From Sphingomicrobium clamense (GTDB taxonomy: Bacteria > Pseudomonadota > Alphaproteobacteria > Sphingomonadales > Sphingomonadaceae), in the NCBI RefSeq assembly GCF_019264355.1, contig NZ_JAHVAH010000001.1, positions 1,286,001 to 1,350,000 on the forward strand: a DNA stretch of 64,000 nt. The letters are read 5' to 3'. The notes beneath the pieces were generated by a model, which worked only from the letters and a program-made list of their open reading frames with translations, was not told the DNA's origin and searched no databases. How positions within the stretch are numbered: the first letter of the stretch is position 1; every line of letters begins with the position of its first letter. Of the stretch, positions 56,499-64,000 are shown piece by piece. The position numbers and the translations under genes were made by a program.

Positions 56499-57706
56499 GA
56501 AGCGATCAATCCCTTTTCATTAGCGTGCGCTACGATCGCTTCGACGTAGGCGCCGCGTGCCGCGCCTTCAACCGTGATCGGCGCGAAAGTGTCGGTATGG
56601 CCCTTACCGTGATTTTCGATCAGCGCCCCGACGGTGGTGTCGATGTGCGAGCGGAGCCAGGCGAGGCGCCGCTCGGCAGCCTTTTCGCGAAGGCGCGCGG
56701 CACGCTCCTTGATGACGGCGCGGTCGACTTGCGGCATCTTCGCGGCGGGGGTCATTTCGCGTGGGCTGAAGGGGAAGATATGTGCCGCGACGATGTCACA
56801 GTCGTCCAACAACTTCAGTGTGTTGAGCGCCATCTCGTCAGTCTCGGTGGGAAACCCAGCGATGAGGTCCGCGCCGATGGTCGCCTCGGGGCGAACCGCG
56901 CGGATCTTCTCGACGATCTCGACTGCCTGCGCCCGGCTGTGGCGGCGCTTCATGCGCTTCAGGATCATGTCGTCCCCCGCCTGGAGCGAGAGGTGGAAGT
57001 GCGGGAGCATGCGCGGCTCGGAAATGAGTTCGTAGAGCGCGCCGTCAATCTCGATGCTGTCAAGGCTCGAGAGGCGTAGGCGCTTGAGCTCGGGAAGATC
57101 GGCAAGCAGCTTCTGCAGCATGTCGCCAAGCTTCATCCCGGCGCGGTCGTAGCTGGTGATGTCGACCCCGGTAATGACGATCTCGCGCGCGCCGCGATCG
57201 AGCTCGGCAGTCACCGCGCGCTTGACCTCGTCGTACGCGAGACTGCGGCTATTCCCACGTCCGTAGGGGATGGTGCAAAAGGTGCAGCGATGATCGCAAC
57301 CATTCTGGACCGCGACGAAACTGCGCACGTTGTTGCCGAAGCCGGCTGCGACCTTTTCGACCTCTGACGTCATGACGTCAGTCGGCAAGCCCTTGGACGC
57401 GCTGGTGATTTTTGCGAGCGCCAGCTTGTCGGCATTGCCGAGGATCGCATCCACCTCAGGCATATCCCGGAAGGTTTCGGGTTCGATCTGGGCGGCGCAG
57501 CCAGTGACGAGAATGCGCGCCTCGGGGCGGTCGCGGCGGGCGCGGCGGATCTTCTGGCGCGTCTGGCGCACGGCCTCGGATGTCACCGCGCAGCTGTTGA
57601 CGATGACCGTATCGCCATCGCCGCCTTCGCGCTCGAGCGCGCGCTTCATCGTGGCGCTTTCTGCGAAGTTGAGGCGGCAGCCGAGCGTGATCGTCTCGAC
57701 GCTCAT
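56495..57706 (-). CDS. mtaB: tRNA t6A37 methylthiotransferase MtaB
   Basis: MtaB is a radical-SAM enzyme that adds a methylthio group to t6A at position 37 of tRNA. The 403-residue product has three N-terminal cluster cysteines (C10, C39, C70) and the radical-SAM CxxxCxxC at C137, C141 and C144 (CDHRCTFC). A TRAM-like tail lies at the end. The ATG at 57706 overlaps the dapF stop; a longer frame inside dapF lacks family sequence. It differs from MiaB by its start (ETITLGCRLN). Confidence 0.92.
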   Translation of the reverse strand: MSVETITLGCRLNFAESATMKRALEREGGDGDTVIVNSCAVTSEAVRQTRQKIRRARRDRPEARILVTGCAAQIEPETFRDMPEVDAILGNADKLALAKITSASKGLPTDVMTSEVEKVAAGFGNNVRSFVAVQNGCDHRCTFCTIPYGRGNSRSLAYDEVKRAVTAELDRGAREIVITGVDITSYDRAGMKLGDMLQKLLADLPELKRLRLSSLDSIEIDGALYELISEPRMLPHFHLSLQAGDDMILKRMKRRHSRAQAVEIVEKIRAVRPEATIGADLIAGFPTETDEMALNTLKLLDDCDIVAAHIFPFSPREMTPAAKMPQVDRAVIKERAARLREKAAERRLAWLRSHIDTTVGALIENHGKGHTDTFAPITVEGAARGAYVEAIVAHANEKGLIAS

Positions 57707-58503
57707 GCGAGTGTCTCCAGGTCGATCTCGCCCGAGAAGACGTGGGTGGCGGGGCCCTGCATTACGATCGGCTCGCCGGGCGCCCAATCGACCACCAGCG
57801 CTCCGCCCGCCATTTCGACGGTGACCGGACTTTTGACGAGCCGACGACGGATCGCAGCGACGGCGGTGGCGCAAGCGCCGGTGCCGCAGGCCTGGGTGAG
57901 GCCCGCCCCACGCTCCCAGGTCCGCAGTTTCAGGCCGTTTTCGGTGACCCCGGCGATGTTGACGTTGATGCGATCGGGAAAGGCAGGATCGGTTTCGATG
58001 GTCGGGCCGAGCTCGGCCAACGGGACGTCATCGACGTCGTCGACGAAGAAGACGAGGTGAGGATTGCCGACATTGACCGCATCGGGCGCTTCGAGCGCAT
58101 CCCAGCCCAGCGGCGCAGGTGCGGTGTCCATGGGATCGGCGATCGGGATCTCGTCCCACTGGAACTTGGGCGCGGGCAGCTCGACCCGCACATCGTCATA
58201 GTCGCCGCCACCCGTCAGCAAGCCGCCGACCGTCTCGACACTGCCCGCGCCGGTGAGCGCCATGACGCAGCGCGTGGCGTTGCCGCAGGCGCTGGCTGGT
58301 TCGCCGTCGGGATTCCAGATGTCCATGCGGATGGCGGCCTTGTCGGACGGGCCGATACGGATGAGCTGGTCGCAGCCGACACCCTCACGCCGATCGCACA
58401 GCGCGCGCACCTGTTGCGCAGTCACCTCTACCGGCGCCTCACGTGCGTCGAGCACGACGAAGTCGTTGCCCAGACCGTGCATCTTGTGAAACAGTGTCGC
58501 CAT
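57703..58503 (-). CDS. dapF: Diaminopimelate epimerase
   Basis: DapF interconverts LL- and meso-diaminopimelate for lysine and peptidoglycan synthesis. The 266-residue product has the two catalytic cysteines, C73 (ASACGNATRC) and C206 (TQACGTGAC), acting as acid/base. The start FHKMHGLGNDFVVLD is typical. It is the first gene of a chain of overlapping genes down to the ABC permease. Confidence 0.97.
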   Translation of the reverse strand: MATLFHKMHGLGNDFVVLDAREAPVEVTAQQVRALCDRREGVGCDQLIRIGPSDKAAIRMDIWNPDGEPASACGNATRCVMALTGAGSVETVGGLLTGGGDYDDVRVELPAPKFQWDEIPIADPMDTAPAPLGWDALEAPDAVNVGNPHLVFFVDDVDDVPLAELGPTIETDPAFPDRINVNIAGVTENGLKLRTWERGAGLTQACGTGACATAVAAIRRRLVKSPVTVEMAGGALVVDWAPGEPIVMQGPATHVFSGEIDLETLA

Positions 58504-58555
58504 TGTTGGTGCGACTTAGGGGCAGGGGCGCAAGAGGGCAACAAACAAGGGGGAT

Positions 58556-59044
58556 ATGATGGTTCGCTGGATCAAGATCGCATTGGTGGCGTGCATCGGG
58601 CTGCAGGCGCTGTTCTACGTTCTTCATAATCTGGCGAACCTTGGCGCGGCGCATGGCGCGCTATCCTACGTGCTCAGCGGGGCGGATCATGTCGTCTATC
58701 CCGACACGGCATTCTTCCATGTCGGCAATTCCACGCTCGCGTGGTTGCCATTAGCAATGGTCTTTGCTGGCGAATTCCTGGTCGGCATCTTCGGGTTGAA
58801 AGGCGCAGTCCGCATGTTTCGAGCGCGCAATGCCGAGGCCGAGGTGTTCCATGAGGCCAAACGTGACGGGGTGATCGCGGCGGGGCTGGCGCTGCTCGTC
58901 TGGTTCGGGCTGTTCATGACGTTTGGCGCCGCCTTCTTCCAGATGTGGCAGACCGAAGTCGGGGCGGGGTCGATGGAAGGCGCCTTCATGTATGCGGTTG
59001 TCAGCGCGGTAGCGATGCTGTTTGTATGCCTGACGGAGGACTGA
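58556..59044 (+). CDS. DUF2165 small integral membrane protein
   Basis: The 162-residue product has about four membrane helices (IKIALVACIGLQALFYVLHNL, LAWLPLAMVFAGEFLVGIFGL, GLALLVWFGLFMTFGAAFF, and a last at 140-158). This layout and the conserved Asn in HNLAN and the late Phe/Trp pattern fit DUF2165; no function is known. AAGGGGGAT precedes the ATG, and the next gene starts 4 bases after the stop. Confidence 0.8.
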   Translation: MMVRWIKIALVACIGLQALFYVLHNLANLGAAHGALSYVLSGADHVVYPDTAFFHVGNSTLAWLPLAMVFAGEFLVGIFGLKGAVRMFRARNAEAEVFHEAKRDGVIAAGLALLVWFGLFMTFGAAFFQMWQTEVGAGSMEGAFMYAVVSAVAMLFVCLTED

Positions 59045-59048
59045 GGCC

Positions 59049-60050
59049 ATGTTTGAGTTGATTGCGGCCGCCGCGCTGGCAAGCGAGCCGATCCCGATGT
59101 TCGACATGCACCTCCATGCCTTCAAGGCGGACGAGAACGGACCGCCGCCCAATCCCTTGTGCCTGCCCGGGGCGGGGAGCATGCCCGCGCCCGACCCCGC
59201 CAAGCCATGGCCGCAGCAGTTCATGTCGGCGCCCAGCCTGCCGACCTGCACCGATCGCGAAACGGTGCCGATGGATGACGCGGCGTTGGTCGAGCAGACT
59301 GTCGCCATGCTCGAGGCCAACCACGCAGCCGGGGTGGTCGGTGGATACGATCCGCAGCTGATCGCGCGGTTCGTAGAATCGGCCGGCGGTCGGCTGCTTC
59401 CTGCCATCCAACTCAACGCCGCTTATGAAGACCCCAATATAGACGAGGTTCGCGCGCTGCTTTCTGACGGCGGCTACGTCATGCTGGGCGAGGTCACAAA
59501 CCAGTATGGCGGGGTCGCCCCCGCCGACGAACGGATGGCGCCGTGGTGGGCGATGGCCGAAGAGCTGGACGTTCCCGTCCTTTATCACATGGGTGGCGGT
59601 CCGCCGGGCACGACCGCCTTCTTTCCCGATTTTCGCGCCGGGCTTGCCGATCCGACCCTGCTCGAACCCGCACTGGCCAAACACCCGCGCTTGCGCATCG
59701 CCATCGCGCACATGGCCGAGGGCTATGAGGGGCAGCTGGGCCTGATGCTCTACGCCTATCCGCAGCTCTACGTCGATATTGGCGGGATCATGTGGATGTA
59801 TGACCGGGCGCATCTCGATCACAAGCTCAAGCGCCTGGTCGACATGGGGTTCGCCAACCGCGTGATGGTCGGGAGCGACCAGATGGTGTGGCCCGGGATG
59901 ATCGGTCGAGCGCGCAAATTCGTGATGGAAGCCGACTATCTGACCGACGAGCAGAAGCGGATGATCCTGTTTGACAACGCCATGCGCTTCATGAAGCTGG
60001 ACGGCGAGGAATGGGCGCGGATCGCGCTGGGCGAGAAGGACGAAAATTGA
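59049..60050 (+). CDS. Amidohydrolase-family metal-dependent hydrolase
   Basis: The 333-residue product is an amidohydrolase_2-type TIM barrel: MFDMHLHAF gives the HxH metal site near residues 20-22, YHMGGGPPG a third His, IAHMAEGYEG a fourth, and VGSDQMVWPG the late Asp. The substrate is unknown. The hydrophobic N-terminus (MFELIAAAALASEP) could be a short signal. Its stop overlaps the probable TTG start of the DUF924 gene. Confidence 0.85.
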   Translation: MFELIAAAALASEPIPMFDMHLHAFKADENGPPPNPLCLPGAGSMPAPDPAKPWPQQFMSAPSLPTCTDRETVPMDDAALVEQTVAMLEANHAAGVVGGYDPQLIARFVESAGGRLLPAIQLNAAYEDPNIDEVRALLSDGGYVMLGEVTNQYGGVAPADERMAPWWAMAEELDVPVLYHMGGGPPGTTAFFPDFRAGLADPTLLEPALAKHPRLRIAIAHMAEGYEGQLGLMLYAYPQLYVDIGGIMWMYDRAHLDHKLKRLVDMGFANRVMVGSDQMVWPGMIGRARKFVMEADYLTDEQKRMILFDNAMRFMKLDGEEWARIALGEKDEN

Positions 60051-60649
60051 ACGACGACCGGGGATTTGGGGCCAGTAGCGGAGCGTTCGCGCCGATCGAC
60101 AGTGAGATCCGGCAGAAGTCGCAGGACGTGCTCGACTATTGGTTCGACGAGGTCGGGCCGTCGCGATGGTGGAAGAAGGATCCCGAGCTAGACGCCGAGA
60201 TCAAGGAGAAGTGGGGTGCGCTTCGCCGGGAGGTGCTCAAGTCTGATGGTGATGTCTGGCGCGGAGGGCCGCGGCGCATCCTGGCGGCGGTCATCATGCT
60301 TGACCAGTTCTCGCGCAATATCCATCGCGGCAAGGCGAAGGCGTTTGAGGGCGATGCGCTGGCGCGAAGGCTGACCCGGCGCGCCATCGCGAAGGAATGG
60401 GACAAGCGCATGACGGTAGAGCAGCGGCGCATGCTCTACATGCCGCTCATGCATAGCGAGGACATGGACGACCAGGACGAGAGCGTGCGGCTGTTCGATG
60501 CGCTGTCCGAGGAAAGCCACAGCAAGTTCGCGCATTTGCATCGCCAGCAGATCGAGGACTTCGGACGCTTCCCCGGGCGCAACAAGGCGCTGGGGCGCGA
60601 GAGCACGCCCGAGGAACTGATCGCACTCGAGGGTGGGGCGGCCTTCTGA
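60047..60649 (+). CDS. DUF924 protein
   Basis: The 200-residue product matches the DUF924 pattern: VLDYWFDEVGPSRWWKKDPELDAEIKEKWG in two parts, then AVIMLDQFSRNIHRG and the tetratricopeptide-like helices of the rest. The function is unknown. The start is taken as TTG 60047 (TTGA overlap with the amidohydrolase stop), which is translationally plausible; an in-frame start at 60011 would lie inside the previous gene. An ATG in frame is not available near the start. Confidence 0.8.
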   Translation: MNDDRGFGASSGAFAPIDSEIRQKSQDVLDYWFDEVGPSRWWKKDPELDAEIKEKWGALRREVLKSDGDVWRGGPRRILAAVIMLDQFSRNIHRGKAKAFEGDALARRLTRRAIAKEWDKRMTVEQRRMLYMPLMHSEDMDDQDESVRLFDALSEESHSKFAHLHRQQIEDFGRFPGRNKALGRESTPEELIALEGGAAF

Positions 60650-60651
60650 GC

Positions 60652-60680
60652 TTGACCTAGTCCTCGCTCGCGCGTAGAGG
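60652..60680 (+). promoter_or_regulatory. Weak sigma-70-like promoter upstream of ffh
   Basis: TTGACC is followed after 17 bases by TAGAGG, in the 188-base gap before ffh. The -10 is poor. Nothing else in this gap is clear. Confidence 0.3.
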
Positions 60681-60837
60681 CGCGCACGTCCCAAGGGATG
60701 ACATATCTGCAAGCGCTGCGGCGCACGCTGGCCGACGAGGTTTCGTCCGCCGGCGTCGTTTGCGTTTTGCAGGTGTCATATCCATTTAGGGCACGCGTCC
60801 ACGGCTCGGGCGCGGACAAGCATTTGAGGAGAAGTGC

Positions 60838-62280
60838 GTGTTTGACAGTCTGAGCGATCGCCTGTCCGGCGTTTTCGACAAGCTTCGCGGTCGCGGGGCG
60901 CTGTCGGAGGCGGACGTGCGTGCCGCGATGCGCGAAGTGCGCGTCGCGTTGCTCGAGGCTGACGTCGCGCTTCCCGTTGCACGCGAATTCGTCGAGGACG
61001 TCACCGAGCGTGCGGTCGGCGAAGAGGTCGTCCGCTCGGTCACGCCGGGGCAGATGGTCGTCAAGATCGTCAACGACGCGCTGGTCGAGCTGCTGGGTGC
61101 AGAGAGCGCCGAATTGGAGCTCAACACCGCGCCGCCCGCCGTCATCATGATGGTCGGCCTTCAGGGCTCGGGTAAGACGACGACGACCGCCAAGATCGCC
61201 AAGCGGCTGACCGAGAAAGACCGCAAGAAGGTCATGATGGCCAGCCTCGACGTCGCGCGTCCCGCGGCGCAGGAGCAGCTGGCGGTGCTGGGCGAGAAAG
61301 CGGGCGTCGACACGCTGCCGATCGTCGCGGGCCAGACGCCAACCGACATTGCCAAGCGCGCGCTGCAGGCGGCCAAGCTCCAGGGCTATGACGTCCTGAT
61401 GCTCGACACGGCGGGTCGCCTCCACGTCGACACGCAGCTGATGGACGAGATGAAGGCGGTTGCGGGCGCGTCGAACCCGACCGAGACGCTGCTCGTCGTC
61501 GACAGCCTGACCGGCCAGGACGCGGTCAACGTCGCCAAGGGGTTCGGCACCGAAGTGCCGCTGACCGGTGTCGTGCTGACGCGGATGGACGGCGATGCGC
61601 GCGGTGGTGCTGCGCTGTCGATGCGCAAGGTAACCGGCAAGCCGATCAAGTTCGCCGGCACGGGTGAGGGGCTCGATGCGCTCGAGCCGTTCCATCCCGA
61701 CCGCGTGGCGGGCCGAATTCTGGGCATGGGCGACGTCGTGTCGCTGGTCGAAAAGGCTGCCGAGACGGTCAAGGTCGAGGACGCCGAAAAGCTCGCCAAG
61801 AAGATGGAGAAGGGCAAGTTCGACCTCGACGACCTGCGTCTCCAGATCAAGCAGATGAAAGCGATGGGCGGGCTGGGCGCGCTGGCCAAGATGATGCCCG
61901 GCATGAAAGGCATGAAGCAGGCGGGCGACGTTGACGACAAGGCGCTGACGCGTCTCGAGGCGATGATGAGCTCCATGACTGCCGAGGAACGGCAGAAGCC
62001 CAAGCTGATCAACGCCAAGCGCAAGATTCGCATCGCCAAGGGCTCGGGCACGACCGTCCAGGAAGTGAACAAGCTCCTGAAGATGCACCAGCAGATGGAA
62101 ACCGCGATGAAGAAGCTCAAGAAAATGGGCGGCTTCAGTAAACTCGCGGCCATGTTCGGAGGGGGCGGCGGCCTCCCGGGTGGAATGCCCGGCGGTGGCC
62201 AGATGCCCGGTGGCTTACCCGGCCTGGGAGGCGGCGCGCCGCAACTCCCGCCCGGTTTCGATGGTTTTTCAAAGAAATAA
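60838..62280 (+). CDS. ffh: Signal recognition particle protein Ffh
   Basis: Ffh binds signal sequences and the 4.5S RNA. The 480-residue product has the N domain, the G domain with GLQGSGKTTTT, DTAGR and TRMDGDARGG, and the Met-rich M domain (MKAMGGLGALAKMMPGMKGM and on). The tail is Gly/Met/Pro-rich (GGGGGLPGGMPGGGQMPGG). The start is GTG 60838, preceded by GAGGAGAAGTGC. rpsP and rimM follow, as is common. Confidence 0.96.
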   Translation: MFDSLSDRLSGVFDKLRGRGALSEADVRAAMREVRVALLEADVALPVAREFVEDVTERAVGEEVVRSVTPGQMVVKIVNDALVELLGAESAELELNTAPPAVIMMVGLQGSGKTTTTAKIAKRLTEKDRKKVMMASLDVARPAAQEQLAVLGEKAGVDTLPIVAGQTPTDIAKRALQAAKLQGYDVLMLDTAGRLHVDTQLMDEMKAVAGASNPTETLLVVDSLTGQDAVNVAKGFGTEVPLTGVVLTRMDGDARGGAALSMRKVTGKPIKFAGTGEGLDALEPFHPDRVAGRILGMGDVVSLVEKAAETVKVEDAEKLAKKMEKGKFDLDDLRLQIKQMKAMGGLGALAKMMPGMKGMKQAGDVDDKALTRLEAMMSSMTAEERQKPKLINAKRKIRIAKGSGTTVQEVNKLLKMHQQMETAMKKLKKMGGFSKLAAMFGGGGGLPGGMPGGGQMPGGLPGLGGGAPQLPPGFDGFSKK

Positions 62281-62307
62281 ACTGATTACTCAAGAAGGAA
62301 TATTATC

Positions 62308-62844
62308 ATGGCAGTTGCAATTCGTCTCGCCCGTGGTGGCGCCAAGAAGCGGCCTTATTACCGCATCGTCGTGGCCGACAGCCGCAAGTCGCGCGACGGC
62401 AAGTTCATCGAGCGCGTGGGTTCGTACAACCCGCTGCTCGCCAAGGACGACCCCGAGCGCGTGAAGATGGACCAGGACCGTATCCGTCACTGGCTGTCGG
62501 TTGGTGCGCAGCCGTCGGACCGCGTGCTTCGCTTCCTCGACGCCGCCGGCATCGTGGAGCGTCCGGCCCGCAACAACCCGCAGAAGGCGGAACCGGGCGA
62601 AAAGGCCAAGGAACGCGCCGAAGAGCGTGCTCAGAAGGAAGCCGACGCCAAGGAAGCTGAAGAAGCCGCCAAGGCCGAAGCCGAAGCCCCGGCCGAGGAA
62701 GAAGTGAAGGCTGAAGACGCGCCTGCTGAGGAAGCGGCTGCTGAAGAAGCGAAGGAAGAAGCCCCGGCCGAGGAAGCCAAGGCCGACGACGCTGAAGAAG
62801 CCAAGGCGGACGACGCCGACAAGGCCGAAGAAAAGGCCGGATAA
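62308..62844 (+). CDS. rpsP: Ribosomal protein S16 with long acidic/Ala-rich extension
   Basis: S16 is a 30S assembly protein. The first 85 or so residues are the normal S16 ([50 protein letters not shown]). The frame continues to 178 residues with a low-complexity tail rich in Ala, Glu, Lys and Asp (repeats of AEEA, KAEA and DDA). Most bacterial S16 proteins end near residue 80-90, so about half of this protein is extension. AAGGAA precedes the ATG. rimM follows by 5 bases. Confidence 0.95.
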   Translation: MAVAIRLARGGAKKRPYYRIVVADSRKSRDGKFIERVGSYNPLLAKDDPERVKMDQDRIRHWLSVGAQPSDRVLRFLDAAGIVERPARNNPQKAEPGEKAKERAEERAQKEADAKEAEEAAKAEAEAPAEEEVKAEDAPAEEAAAEEAKEEAPAEEAKADDAEEAKADDADKAEEKAG

Positions 62845-62849
62845 TCGCC

Positions 62850-63359
62850 ATGACGTCACCGGAGACGGCGGATCAGAAGCGCGTGGCGCTCGCCGCCGTC
62901 GCCGGTGCGCACGGCATCAAGGGCGAACTGAGGCTGAAACTGTTCGCCGAGGGGCTCGACAGCCTCAAACGCCTCAAGACCGTCACGCTGGACGGGACCG
63001 AGCGGAAGCTGGTTTCCGTGCGCGAAGGCGGCAAGTTCGTCGTCGCGAAGCTCGAAGGCGTCTCGGACCGCAGCGCGGCCGAGGGCTTGCGCGGCCAGCT
63101 CATCGAAGTGACCCGCGACCAGCTCCCCGACCTCGACGAGGGGGAGTTTTACTATTCCGACCTCGTCGACCTGCCCGTGGTGGACAGCGAGGGCGCGTCG
63201 ATCGGCAAGGTCGTAACCGTCGAGAATTTCGGCGCGAGCGACGTCATCGAAATCGAAAAGCCGAACGGCAAGCGCTTCATGGTGCCGCTGATCGAAAAAG
63301 CCGTTCCCGAGTGGGACGAGGAAAGACTGGTCGTCTCGCCCGATTTCGTCGAAGGCTAG
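62850..63359 (+). CDS. rimM: Ribosome maturation factor RimM
   Basis: RimM helps assemble the head of the 30S subunit and binds S19. The 169-residue product has the N-terminal RimM domain (RVALAAVAGAHGIKGELRLK) and the C-terminal PRC barrel (FYYSDLVDLPVVDSEGASIGKV, then MVPLIEKAVPEWDEERLVVS). It follows rpsP closely, the usual order. The nitrilase starts 3 bases after its stop. Confidence 0.95.
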   Translation: MTSPETADQKRVALAAVAGAHGIKGELRLKLFAEGLDSLKRLKTVTLDGTERKLVSVREGGKFVVAKLEGVSDRSAAEGLRGQLIEVTRDQLPDLDEGEFYYSDLVDLPVVDSEGASIGKVVTVENFGASDVIEIEKPNGKRFMVPLIEKAVPEWDEERLVVSPDFVEG

Positions 63360-63362
63360 GCC

Positions 63363-64000
63363 ATGACCCGGTTTCCCGTCGCCATCTGCCAGGCCGCGCC
63401 CGTCCCGCTCCACATCGATAGCGGGATCGAGAAAGCGGTCGGGCTGGCGCGCGAAGCGATCGAGGCGGGCGCGAAGCTCGTCGCATTCGGCGAGACGTTC
63501 CTGGGTGGGTATCCGGTATGGCTCGACGAGGCGCCGGGCGCTGCGCTGTGGGATCATCCGGGTTCGAAAGCGCTCCATGCAATCCTGATGGACCAGGCGA
63601 TCGTCGCCGACGATCCGCGGCTCGCGCCCTTGCAGGCGCTGTGCGACGAGCATGGCGCGATGATCTCGATCGGCGCGCATGAGCGGGTGCGTTCAGTCTC
63701 TATAACAACCAGTTGCTGCTACGCCCGAGTGAAGCGCCGCTCGACCATCGCAAGCTGGTGCCGACGCATGGCGAACGGCTTGTGTGGATGCGAGGCGACG
63801 GGTCGACGCTGGGCGTCCACGATGCGGGCGCGGCGAAGGTCGGCAATCTCATCTGCTGGGAACATTGGATGCCGCTCGCGCGCGCGGCGATGCATAATCT
63901 CGAAGAGTCGATCCACGTCGCCGCCTGGCCGACGGTACGCGAGACCTATGCCATCGCCTCGCGCCATTATGCGTTCGAGGGGCGCTGTTTCGTGCTGGCG
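63363..64000 (+). pseudogene. Nitrilase-family hydrolase, frameshifted, right end cut by window
   Basis: The gene begins at ATG 63363 in frame MTRFPVAICQAAP and carries the catalytic Glu44 (FGETFLGGYP). Near 63687-63692 the frame breaks: sequence matching the family (SLYNNQLLLRP, KLVPTHGER with Lys, GNLICWEHWMP with Cys) continues in the +2 frame until the window end. One base is missing relative to a continuous gene, between GAGCGGGTG and TTCAGTCTC. All three catalytic residues are present across the two frames. A sequencing error is as likely as a true mutation. Confidence 0.8.

Noticed and set aside
1..64000. tRNA genes, CRISPR arrays, insertion sequences, prophage or integron features
   Set aside because: No tRNA-like cloverleaf, regularly spaced repeats, transposase or integrase frame was seen. 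The window looks like a core chromosomal region.

Overview
The window comes from a GC-rich alphaproteobacterium, most likely of the order Sphingomonadales. The placement rests on several things: the CckA-ChpT phosphorelay pair, an Hda-type DnaA regulator, a direct-repeat LexA box (GTTC-N7-GTTC) in front of recA, the gene order and the protein sequences. It is an inference, because no 16S gene or database search was available. Nearly all of the DNA codes for core housekeeping proteins. I see no insertion sequence, prophage, CRISPR array or tRNA gene.

Layout, 1-16987. A minus-strand outer-membrane/ribosome block (lptD-surA-pdxA-ksgA, with ksgA cut by the window edge) diverges from pepA-holC-ndk, which end at tandem terminators. 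Next come minus-strand purM-purN, with purN fused to a YjbR-like domain. Divergent from these is a tightly overlapping plus-strand run: DUF2066 protein, hda, ppk1, ppx. An I78-type inhibitor lipoprotein and rnd follow on the minus strand.

16988-30605. aspS, a degenerate PPK2-like gene whose start codon sits inside an inverted repeat, and a 50-residue DUF2256 gene are followed by minus-strand slt-greB. Then come dapA-smpB-DUF2062, an M13 peptidase lipoprotein, the hybrid kinase cckA, a single-domain receiver, and recA with its LexA box and terminator.

30606-46837. This stretch holds an MFS drug transporter, a Tat-exported M24 peptidase, a GST, a dicarboxylate symporter, a HAD hydrolase, an EF-G-like GTPase, rpoH and rluD. 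chpT follows, then a five-gene chemotaxis cluster (cheA-cheW-cheY-cheB-cheR) and a cell-wall amidase.

46838-64000. The RNase P RNA gene and a J-domain protein come first. A minus-strand envelope-stress operon (pspA-pspB-pspC plus four extra small membrane/coiled-coil genes, then sufE and a thioesterase) is divergent from pspF and carries a candidate sigma-54 promoter. sodB follows. Then comes a chain of overlapping genes, dapF-mtaB-ftsY-yciB-ABC ATPase-ABC permease. The window ends with a DUF2165 protein, an amidohydrolase, a DUF924 protein, ffh-rpsP-rimM and a frameshifted nitrilase cut by the right edge.

The most notable item is the expanded Psp operon. Six consecutive small proteins share one C-terminal coiled-coil motif, although they belong to different named or unnamed families. 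Other points worth checking are the PurN-YjbR fusion, the PPK2-like protein without its nucleotide-binding lysine, an Hda with Arg in the Walker A Lys position, a CheA with two CheW-like domains and a receiver-like tail, and the nitrilase frameshift.
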